Of a DNA stretch of 28,019 nt, positions 1 through 11,000 are shown one piece after another. The translations under genes were made by a program, and so were the position numbers. This stretch comes from Dissophora ornata. Its lineage: Eukaryota; Mortierellomycota; Mortierellomycetes; Mortierellales; Mortierellaceae. Position 1 is the first letter of the stretch. Each line of letters begins with the position of its first letter. The stretch lies in the NCBI GenBank assembly GCA_025201705.1, contig MU616990.1, forward strand, positions 1 through 28,019, written 5' to 3'. Below the pieces are notes generated by a model. That model saw only the letters and a program-made list of their open reading frames with translations, did no database searches and was not told where the DNA came from.

Positions 1-2426
1 GACTCCCTCCTGAATTGTCACGGTAACATCGGATCCCAAGAGCTTCTTCTCCTTTCTCTTCTGGAGCTACAATCCAAGTGCAAGATAATACTAAGTTAGA
101 AACGTTACCATTGCCAGCTTGATCATATACTGAAATGACTAGGAGCACCACAACTCTTACCATTTTGTACAAGTCACATGAACCGTTCTTGTACATCTTC
201 TTCAACTCCACCCTGAGTTGAGTAGAAACAGAGTGTACCAATTCCGACGGCGTAAAGGCTGTTTTGTGCTTGCACCCATCAGATGAAGGTGGTGGTGGAG
301 TATACAGCTTGAGACGGATGAGGTGATCGATGAACTCATTGACTGTTGAGCCAAGACCAGTATTTTTCGGGCGATTTCCAGAGTATACAGACGTCAGGAA
401 GCTCTTGAGAAACGAAGACTGCTGTGAGTCTTTGCCACTCGTTGGCTTGTCGTTCAAATCGTCCCCGTGGTCCTCATCCCCCTCATCTTCTTTCTCTGCC
501 TCTTCATCCTCCTTATCCTCGACATCCTTCATGGAGACTCGAGGGCAAAGCAGATCGAGAAATCGACGATCAGTGGGTCCTAGTCCATTCTTGTTGATGT
601 ACTCGATAAACTTTCCGATAGTCCGTTGACTTTCTCGCTTTGTCCTGGCGGCCTCATGCACTGCGTCTCGGATGCAACGGGTCACCGCTTGTTGGAGAAC
701 ACCATCAGTTGGGACTACTCGCTTGATGTTCGCGGCCAGAGTACCGACTTTTAAGGATGAGGTGGGGTGATGGTAAGCCAAGTGACGCATAATGGCCAGC
801 TTCCTGGTCTGTGCAGTCGAGGTAGCGAGGGTCTTGATCTTGGGTTTCGTCTTGGGCTTGGTCTTAGCCTTGACCTTGGTTTTGGCTTTGCTGTCCTCGG
901 TTGAGACTTCAGGGATGACAGTCCGTTCCTTGTATGGTTTAAACTTGTACACCTTCATGTTGTCTGGTGGTGGGTGCCTAGTTGATCCTGTCATTGACTT
1001 GAAAGAATAACGTTGTCGATTTTTTGGGATCCTTGTTCTTGCCAAGGGCGGATGACCCTCTGGTTGAGATGACATTGTCAGCAGAGTTGAGCGGTCCTGG
1101 AGACTTGAGTGTGCCTCCTGCGATGGCAATGTTCCCAATGGACCAGAGACACGTTTTAGTACAGCAGGTGACTCCACGGTCTTGAATCTGATATTGGCAT
1201 GAGAGGAACGCAGTCGTACGATGGGCACCTCGAGAGGACTATAAGAATCCAAAAAAAAGAGAGATTAGATGAATGATTGACAAATGCAAAGTCATCGTTT
1301 TTTTTAAAAAAAAAAAAATACCTCGATTGTGCAGGATTGTTTTCCTTCTGTAGCCTATACAGGGTACATAGATCCAAAAAACGTCTGCGAAGGTCGTCAT
1401 GCGCTGGGCTGCCAATGGAGGCGGAGTTGTTGACAACAGGAGTCTGCTTGAGATGCACAAAGACCCTGATCGCCACACCAAACGTCCTTTCCTGGTCATT
1501 TTTGACAGAGGAATTCTTGGATACAACCTTGGGATCACTCAGATACTCCGCTACAGTGCCTATGGTGTCTATAGCACAAGGGCAAAAATAACACTGTTAT
1601 CAACAATAGTTAAAGATCATCAGGCCGAGCTACATCTTTCTCGCCAATATAATATACCTTTGCCTTGGATGGCTTTGATAATCGAGTAATTGGTAGTTGC
1701 GCCAAGTGAGTAGATGTTCTTGCCGTAATCGTTGCCAGATACGACGGCGAGGGCTGTGAGCTGGGCCACTGAGAAGTTGAGAGTGCGACGGACGTCCTCC
1801 AGATCATATACCAGGATTAAGTCCTTGGAGATTGGACGCCATAGGGTTGAGACTGTGGGGTACGCCATCATATCGCTATCGGCGGAAACTACAACGTCAC
1901 CTGGTTTGCAATCCCAAGCGATCGCGACGTCGGCCTCTGTCTCACAGGCCTCAACCTTCCATCCCGCTTGAGTCAAATACTCCACAAAGGACGCTCGGGT
2001 GGGGAGTGACCAGTAGAATGTTGATGCCATATTTGTCTTCACATCCACAAAGTGTTGTTTCCGAACTTTTAGGTTACTGCCGACCCTGTCTTCGAGAATG
2101 TCCAAGGCCTTCTCGCAACGGCGTATTGCCTTCTCTCGGGTTTCCTGTCGAGCTTGTGCCGTGAGTTCTTTCTCTTGTGCCTGGACTCTATCTACATAGA
2201 CAATGATATCGTCCTTGCAGCCGAACCGTTCAATATCCTTTTCCAGAATCTCGTGGGCCCTCTGCACTGAGTTCTGGGTATAGGCGTTACGAATGACAGA
2301 AAAGCGAGAGAGCAAATCGATCCTTCTGATGAATGTCGTTGAGGCTGCTGTTGTTCCTGATTGCTGAATGACCGTGGGCACATATCCCTTCTTGCGAAGG
2401 AAGGGATACCAGCCTTTCAGACCCAT
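1..2426 (-). CDS. FEN1/XPG-like PIN-domain nuclease with charged tail (3' partial)
   Basis: Exons on the minus strand are 2426-1658, 1568-1322, 1238-161 and 66-1, joined by GT-AG introns; 720 codons are visible and the end lies outside the window. The start MGLKGWYPFL resembles the XPG-N opening (MGxxGL). The acidic positions expected of a FEN1-type active site are present: D37, D79 (IVYVD), E162/E164/D166 in ETEAD, D183/D185 in SADSD and D233 in GNDY, followed by a helix-hairpin-like segment. This suggests a metal-dependent, structure-specific DNA nuclease fold. After about residue 340 the protein is low complexity: a Lys/Thr-rich basic run (genomic 835-900) and then an Asp/Glu-rich run (455-540), unlike canonical FEN1 of about 380 aa. 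It is divergent to the transposase at 2926. Its role is unknown; it could be a host repair-like gene or part of a mobile element. I associate this family with expansions in Mortierella genomes. Confidence 0.75.
1298..1318. repeat. Short T/A homopolymer block in nuclease intron 2
   Basis: A run of T followed directly by a run of A sits inside the 83-bp intron 1239-1321. On the coding strand this supplies the T-rich stretch just after the donor GTATTT. It is low complexity with no further assigned function. Confidence 0.6.
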
Positions 2427-2925
2427 TTCGCGAGGTCAAGTAGTAACGTGGGGAGAGAGTTATGATCGAGTTCTAATAAAGTATTTGTGCTGCGGGTGGC
2501 GAGTAAAAGAGCTGGAAGAGAACGTATATCGAGGTTTGAAATGTAGAGGTAGAGTTATTAATAAATGCTTGTGCTATTATTAGTTTAATGAAGCCTTGGG
2601 AATGAGAAGGGTCCCTTTGGACTTGACCATAACATTTCCAGAGTGCAGCTGGGAGGAAATGTGAGGAGGACTAGCGATTCATTTCCTTACCTGAACTGAG
2701 TAACAATGTAATAGAGTCCTGGGAGTGAAATGGTTGAGAAAAGGACAAGGAAAGGCAAGGAGCTGAACGCGACATTTGTCCTTTTGTTCAAGCCACCAAA
2801 GCTAAAAAGTGTGAGAACTTTGCCACCCAATTTTTACTGCCCTGATTCTTCCCGCTCGTTCCCTTCCTCCCTGTTTTGATTTTCGTTCACCCCTTTCAAC
2901 TCAATCTCCTCATTCATTTCTTCCC
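2427..2925. other. Intergenic region between divergent nuclease and transposase
   Basis: This 499-bp region must hold the promoters of both divergent units. The part next to the nuclease is AT-rich (2470-2590). The last 60 bases before 2926 are pyrimidine-rich, like the leaders of other genes in this window. It contains one copy of the 11-mer acttgaccata (2621-2631), repeated at 5801. No ORF or RNA gene was seen. Confidence 0.5.
2621..2631 (+). repeat. Left copy of 11-bp direct repeat flanking the transposase
   Basis: The 11-mer acttgaccata lies 295 bp before the transposase start and recurs perfectly at 5801-5811, 20 bp after its stop. The length fits a MULE target-site duplication (8-11 bp), but I cannot find convincing long terminal inverted repeats just inside it, so this is only a candidate boundary. 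Confidence 0.3.
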
Positions 2926-5780
2926 ATGACCGGGCTTAAAGTCAGGGACATTCTACTCCACCCCAACGACTATGACCCCACCATCTTGTACACGCCCAAC
3001 GTGATCTCGCAGGACGGCGAGAAATGGGAATCCACCTTGTCTCTCGAGGATTTCAAGACCTTCTAGCATCGGGAGCGAACCGCCATTCAATTCGTGCATC
3101 GCTCCGAAGGAGGATGTAATCGTGATCTCTTGAAGGGTGACCCTGATGATCTACTCCCGACTTACAGGCCCATCGGCTATGGCGGCTCCGTTGGCGCACC
3201 AAAGCGCAATGATTGGAGCTTTCGTTTCAGCTACAGAAGACACAAAAGACCAACAAACCTGTCCATCGATCGCAATTCTGTTGGTACAGGCTGTCCCGTC
3301 GAGATAAGGATGACAAAACCTGTAGGCAAGGAGGTGGTGAATGTCTTGTACAAGTGGGAGCACAACCATGACGATTCAGGCGCAGCAAGATCCAGAATTC
3401 CTTTGGGCAGGAATGAATTAACTTGGACAATGAAGCAAGCCCACAGCGGTATGAAATGGACTTCAATTAGAGCACTTCTGCGTCCCAACAAGACCTCGAT
3501 CAGGCGGGTAAGAAGCGCATTCGGTAAGCGGCGCCGTTTTTGTTTTGCATTCTCCACTGTGTACTCCTGGCAGCAGTTCTAACGTTGCTCCACGTCTCTT
3601 TTCTCTTTTTCCTCAAATCGTAGCAAAGACTCCAAGCACTTGGAGGGCCTACCGCGCCTTTGTATTACATGAAGTACAATCATGTACGTTCAGCTGTGTA
3701 CCGTTCCAGGACAGCTACTTCTCGCAGGTCCATCAACCCCACTCTCAGTGTAAAACTCTGGATGGAGCAAATCAAGAAAGAGGGTGGGAAGAGCATGTTT
3801 GACGATCAAGTTATGGGGAATGCAGGTCAGTTTTTTTTTGCTTGGTCCACCGAGTTTCAATTGGAGGTGAGTTCTTGGTTACAAGTACGCGATATTGAGA
3901 CTCCTCATGCAGCACTCAGTTACTAAGGTACCTGTTCTCCGATGTACTACCCTCTAGGCTATGTCAAGACACAGCGGTATTGTTTGCATGGACTCGACCC
4001 ACAAGACAGTTAGATCATTGTTACCAGACCCAAAAAATCCCAAGGTGTTCCCATCTGCATACCTGTTTACTCTACTTGTCCGAAATAGAGAGGCAAACAT
4101 AGGCGTGCCAATCGCATTCATGGTGTGCAACTCTGAATCAAAGTAAGCTGTGCTGTCTGTTTCTGTGCTTACAATAGTTGTACCTCTTCTGGCCTCCATC
4201 TGCTCTCGTCCCTGCACTCCCTTCCCCTTGACTGTTGATAACAGACCAAGTTATTAACTCCTCTCTTTTTTTTACGTGAATGATAGAAACACTCTAAGTA
4301 CTTGGTTGACCTGGGTCAAGGACCACTGTGGCCTGAACGCGTCCAAATTTATGGTGGACTGCTCCCAAACGGAAACGGAAGCGTTGTTGCTATCCTTCAG
4401 GACTTTGGATATTTATTATTGCTCATTCCATGTTGCACAGGCGTGGGAGCGGAAAGCCAAAGAATTTCATGGAGTGAGCATTAAATTTTCTCATCTGGTC
4501 CAGGCGCAATTGAATAGGCAAAGCTTGAGGCGGTACTATAGCAATAACATACTATTTCTGCGACTTTCTCTTCTCTTAGGGCAGCGTCTGCGATGAAATG
4601 AGAGAACCTTTGAAAGGGATCCGCAACGCCAAAACAGAAGCAGAGCGGATTCAGAGGTGGGACAACTTCACGAACGTTTTTAAAAAACACAGAAAGATGA
4701 TCAACTACCTGAAAACGTGGATGACTTAGAAAAGAGTGGAGAAATGGGCATTATTTCTTAGAAAGGTACTCCAAGGAAGGACTGTTGACAATGTGGAACC
4801 GACTCTAGCGCACCTATAGCAAGAAGCCTAGCCTAATTTCTCGCTTTTTTTGACAATATTAGAATTACCAGCACATCAACACCAACAACCTCGTGGAATC
4901 ATGGCACAAGACGTTGAAGAGGCAGCATTTAGGGAGCCAGCGTAACCTGCGCCCTGATGATCTAGTGCATCTGTTGCAGGGAGCAGTGGATGTTGACTTC
5001 CAGCAAAGACTCTACCAGATCACCGATGGATTTGTTGATCCACCACTGTCGACATACGATGCGTCTAGGAAAAAAAAGGCACCGGATCTGGATTTTGCTG
5101 CTGCCGGGCTTATGGTCAAGTCACTGGCCCTTGAGCTCAAAGTACGTGGAAAAGCACTGTTTGTTTATTTGTTTATTTTGGGTTGAAATGAAAAATGTGG
5201 TCTCGCGCAAATTCTGACTTTTTTCATTGTTTACTATCCCCCTGTCCAGTTTGAGGTCAATTCCTTTGCTAACGCCAATGCCTCGTACTCTGTCTGTTCC
5301 AACAACGACTTCACCAGAATCGTGTCATGTACTTGCGCTGATTATTGTCGGCACCAAATACCCTGCAAGCACATGTACCTGGTGCAGAGGCTTCACAAAC
5401 GTATAAAGATATCTTATGCTGGTGATCTTGCCTTCGAGCCTGCTGCAGATCAGGAGCATTACGATCAGCACGTTGAATTTTTGGGACCCGATCTGGAGGC
5501 AGGACTCTCGCCGTTTCTCCGTCTTCAGCTTGATCGAAAAAGGGCTGCAGAGCAGGAAGCTCAAAGGGTAGCCAGAGAAAAGTTGACTAAGCAAGAATTT
5601 GAGGATTACGAGAGCGAGTTGCAGGAGTTGATGAGGTGCATGGTCACTGCTGTGGAGGCAAGAAAAAAGAGGAAATGTACACTCGAATACCTCAAAGCTG
5701 CGGTGGCGACAACAAGAAACAATTTACTCGAGATTCAGGGACTCAATGCTGCCCAGGCAGGACAAAAATGTCAAAAATGA
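2926..5780 (+). pseudogene. Mutator-like (MULE) transposase relic with two in-frame TAG stops
   Basis: Seven exons stay in one frame across canonical introns: 2926-3507, 3624-3866, 3958-4142, 4287-4473, 4580-4765, 4863-5141 and 5250-5780, 731 codons in all. The order of domains is that of a MULE transposase. First comes a FAR1/WRKY-GCM1-like zinc-binding region (GCPVEIRM ... EHNHD, about 3290-3375). Next is the RNase H-like core with a first aspartate in CMDSTHKT, a second in FMVDCSQTE, and the FHVAQAW helix. NTNNLVESWH follows, and a C-terminal SWIM zinc finger (CTC-x7-CKH, 5334-5375). TAG codons interrupt the frame at 3064-3066 and 4727-4729, with no frameshift, so decay looks recent. The first TAG could instead be removed by a weak 66-bp GTGATC...TTCTAG intron (3001-3066). 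As written, the gene cannot make a full-length transposase. Confidence 0.82.
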
Positions 5781-5800
5781 CGAGATGGTCAAATTGACAA

Positions 5801-5811
5801 ACTTGACCATA
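5801..5811 (+). repeat. Right copy of 11-bp direct repeat flanking the transposase
   Basis: This is the second perfect copy of acttgaccata. It is also the right half of a small inverted repeat (atggtcaa 5785-5792 against ttgaccat 5803-5810, 10-bp spacer), which could be a 3'-end hairpin of the transposase transcript or a short terminal repeat. Confidence 0.3.
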
Positions 5812-5910
5812 TTCCATATTAGGCTATAGAGTTATTTCCAAAAAAAATTTATCCATCATTTTGAATCCCGCAATTCCAGCGTTCATTGTGCTATTTCCGC
5901 ACGAATTCGG

Positions 5911-6037
5911 TGACGTAAATATCGCGGTGGTAGTTGAGTGGAGAGGGATGGGAACGGCCGAATCTCGTTCCTTTCCCCATCCCTCTCCACTCAACTCAAT
6001 TACCCTCCCCACTCTACCTTGCTCTGTAATCATCGTC
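5911..6037 (+). promoter_or_regulatory. Putative ADK1 promoter and CT-rich leader
   Basis: The sequence holds a CRE-like TGACGTAA (5911-5918), then the inverted repeat at 5932-5996, then a C/T-rich run directly before the ATG at 6038. The C/T-rich leader is the pattern expected for a strongly expressed fungal housekeeping gene. No TATA box is obvious. Function is inferred from position and composition only. Confidence 0.4.
5932..5996. repeat. Perfect 21-bp inverted repeat in ADK1 promoter/leader
   Basis: The left arm 5932-5952 is the exact reverse complement of the right arm 5976-5996, with a 23-bp spacer. A nested alternative hairpin pairs ggaacg (5951-5956) with cgttcc (5966-5971). The right arm forms the start of the pyrimidine-rich leader that runs to the ADK1 start codon, 41 bp downstream. 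It could be a cruciform or a strong 5'-UTR hairpin if transcription starts upstream, or a footprint of a mobile element. A CRE-like TGACGTAA lies at 5911-5918. Confidence 0.85.
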
Positions 6038-7630
<1,593 letters not shown>

Positions 7631-8038
7631 AGCGTGCTACGGTTTTCTGTTTTCCTGTTCTTGCCTTAATGATTCTATGACCGCGGTCACATATGTGATG
7701 ACCGTAGACGACATCTCGCACCTCCGTATTTTCTTTGTTTGTATCTTACTCTCATGAATTATCCCTCCTAGCTATATATAAAATATGGGGATAATTGTTC
7801 AAAGCACATGTACTCCAAAACATGACGCTTTTGTTGATATTGAAAGGAGATCGGTGACTGTTTGCCACCAATTGCTTTGCCTTTTGTCGCGAGGAGCATC
7901 ATCGTCCTTGCCGTTGCACATTCCTATGGTCAATCGCCTCTCGCCAGAGGAGTAGAGACTACTAGGAGAACGCAACAACGAACATCCGACTTCCTCTCTT
8001 GGATTAGCAGAGCCAGACAAGAAACACCCATCAACGCC
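7631..8038. other. ADK1 3' region and Gemin5-like promoter
   Basis: This is a 408-bp gap between two genes on the same strand. The first half should carry the ADK1 3' UTR; no exact AATAAA is seen, only AT-rich sequence near 7775. The second half must hold the promoter of the gene at 8039. The frame of that gene is open back to 7862 but has no ATG. Confidence 0.5.
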
Positions 8039-11000
8039 ATGGATACATCCTTCCCGCCATCACCACAATGGCACCAACCCCACTCAGCCTGCCTCTGCTG
8101 TCTCTCCGAGAGCGCAGGTTGGCTTCTGTATTCGCTCAACAACTCTATCCATATCCTCAACCCCTTCACACTCAAACATCAGGGTATCCTGAGGAACGGA
8201 CATACTGCCAGGATCAACGCCATAGCCTCAAGACCTACGAAGCCCGTCAATACCACAAACCAGGACTCAAGTGATGCGTCAATGCTAGATCTACAGACAT
8301 TGGGTGCCGATACAGGAGGACTGTATTTAGAGGGAGGTTCCTTACCGAGCAGCAATGGTAATTCTACTCAGCAGAGTGTGGATCCAGAGCCTCAAAAGGC
8401 CCTGCTGGCGTCTTGTGGAGATGATTTGACGGTTGTCTGTTGGGACATCCCGACCCAGCGACTCGTGGCTTCTCTGAAGAAGACGCATCAGGTACAAGTC
8501 GATCACTTGTATTATCCTCCATGCTTCGAAACATTCATTGGGCTGAAACTGACCGTAATCGAGGTAATTCTTTCGACTACTACTAGAAAGTCGTCAAGGC
8601 CGTGGAGTGGACAGGCGATGGTCGCTACATCGTTTCAGGTAAATTGCTCTGGACCGCCCGATATTGAGCACAAGCCGAGTGCCAGCTTCTGTTAATAACG
8701 ATTTTATGGCTCATTAAAAAATAGGTGACAAGGGTGGAAGCGTAGTCGTTTGGTCTCCGTTCAATGGTCAGATCAACAAGAAAGTGTTACCAGAGAAGCC
8801 CAATATTTCATGTATCAGTGCTAGTCCGGCGCACCCAGACACAGTGGCCATTGGGTGAGTAGAAGGACGTGAAGCATACATATGGACAGAGTCGACTATG
8901 AAATATTTATGGCTACTGACCGGCTTTACGCTTGATCTGCTTTTTGCCCCTGAAATAGTCTGGAAGGCGGCGACATCCTTGTCTGTCAGGTCAACATATC
9001 ACAAATTGCTGTTTTACGTCGACTACATGGTCATACGGAAAGAATCCAGAGCCTCTCCTGGCAAGTACCATCAGGTATATATTGGAAAACGCACGGGACT
9101 CTACAAACGCTTAATGAATATACCGAACGATAGCGGTCGACTCGTATTTAACGCCCTATGCCGTTGTTTTTGTTCGTAGGTGGTCAGGGTTACACGTTAT
9201 TAGCTTCTGGATCGGCAGATCAAACAATCAGGGTCTGGGATGTGGAGAAGGAAAGATCCGTCAATGTTTTCACACTTCCAGATCAGGATAGCAAGATGCC
9301 GGCCCACCAGCGATTGAAAATCTGGGTGCCTGTTGACTGGACATCGTCGGGCCAAGAAGTCATGTCTTGTACTGGCCGGTATGTACATATTTCGCATCTT
9401 CTTGCATTCATTACTAGCTCTTTTCCCTCTCACTTCTCACTGTTATAAGTCCCGTTCTTAATCGAAATTTTCTGACACATGAAATTCGGTTAGAGGTGCA
9501 ATGGTTCGGTGGTCGCTCGATCGAGAGTCAGGAAGCTTTACTAGGCTTACACGAGGAAACGTGCATAACCGCGTCGTATACCAGGTCATGGTTTGGCACC
9601 TTGGAGGCTTTGCGTTTACGATCTCCATGGACAGGAAAATCATTGCCTGGGATATTGAGAGTAACCAGGGAATTGCCCATATTGACTGCATCGGAGGGAA
9701 TGTTTACTCGCTACATATCGGTTTGCTCGACCCAGGAAGGATAGCCATGGGTCTGGGTAACGAAGTGATCAAGATCTGGAATACCTTAAGCCTGGAAGAG
9801 CCTTACGAGAGTATCATTATTGATCGACTACAGAGCAAAGTACGTGCCGTGATATGGCACCCTGCCGAGGAGGAGACGATCTGCTTTGGACTTGAGAATG
9901 GCAAAATTGGCGTAATTGAGAACACACTTGGATTGGCCGGAGGCGGCGGTCAGAGCCAGCAAGGGAAACAAGGGAAGAGGGGAAAGCAAGGGAAGCCGGG
10001 GAAAGGTAAGGTTTACCAAAAACAGACAGTCCTCCAGTCCTATCACGAGGGAGCAGTAACCTCGATGATGTGGTGCAGCTCCAAGGTGTTTGAAGCCCCG
10101 GTTCCTGAGCTTTTTGATCTGTCCCTTCGCGAACCTGCGTTCTGCATCATTTCATGTGGCAGTGAGGGCAAGATCTTGGTCAGCGATCCCTCAAAACCTA
10201 TGAACAAGAGCCTTGATCTTGAAGTCGTCCTTCAGAGGCAGAATCCGTCTTGGTACCAATCATATCGAGTCATCAAGGGTGTCGAAGCGCCATCGAGGCG
10301 CGATGTCGCGGTTCATCCTAACGAGGATCTTATGGCGATCGGAAATAGCGATGGTTCTGTCGAAGTCTTCGAGTTGAAATACTTTAAGCTGGTCTATGTA
10401 TATCAGGGGCACCGGAAAAGGGTCAACCGACTCAAATGGAGCTACACAGGGACTAACGTAGGCAAGGAAATGGGAGGAGTCCAAAACACTCCCTATCTTC
10501 TTGCCAGTGGATCGGATGATGGGGGACTGGCTATTCATAGACTGGATCAATTCTCAGAAAAGGCGCTGGCGGAGCGAAGAGAGTGTGAAAGGCGTTCAAC
10601 CGCGGAGAACACAGGCCAGTCATCGACATCCTCTCCCACATCTGCGGACACTAACAGTGTCGTGCCGACAACGCGTCCATTTGCCTACACCTGGCATCAT
10701 TCCAGAGGCATATCTGATTTGGCATGGTCCCCTCACGGGTCTGACGAGCAGCTTGGTGCTGTGAGCATTCAAAAGCTCGTGACTGCCTCATACGATGGAA
10801 AGTCAATTGTATACCAACTCCGAATTGACGACACATCCGACGGCGACGCCAAGGCCAGCCAGATCACAGAGGTGGCTGGAATTGATGAGGCAGAGGCAGC
10901 CGCACTATCAGAGCGGCAGACCACTGCCGCGTCCAGCATGCCCAAGCTTCAAGCAGTAGCATGCTTCAATCAACACGAGGGTCAAGTTCTTTCTGTTCAT

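Noticed and set aside
67..160. Open read-through of the last nuclease intron to the window edge
   Set aside because: The unspliced frame is open, but GTAAGAG...TTGTAG is canonical and the spliced frame gives a charged continuation like the rest of the tail, whereas read-through gives an unrelated hydrophobic stretch.
330..1010. Plus-strand ORFs of 99 and 72 codons
   Set aside because: They are antisense shadows of the charged tail of the nuclease and have low-complexity Ser or Leu/Val composition.
7862..8038. In-frame N-terminal extension of the Gemin5-like protein
   Set aside because: The frame is open but contains no ATG, and the family N-terminal motif begins right after the ATG at 8039.
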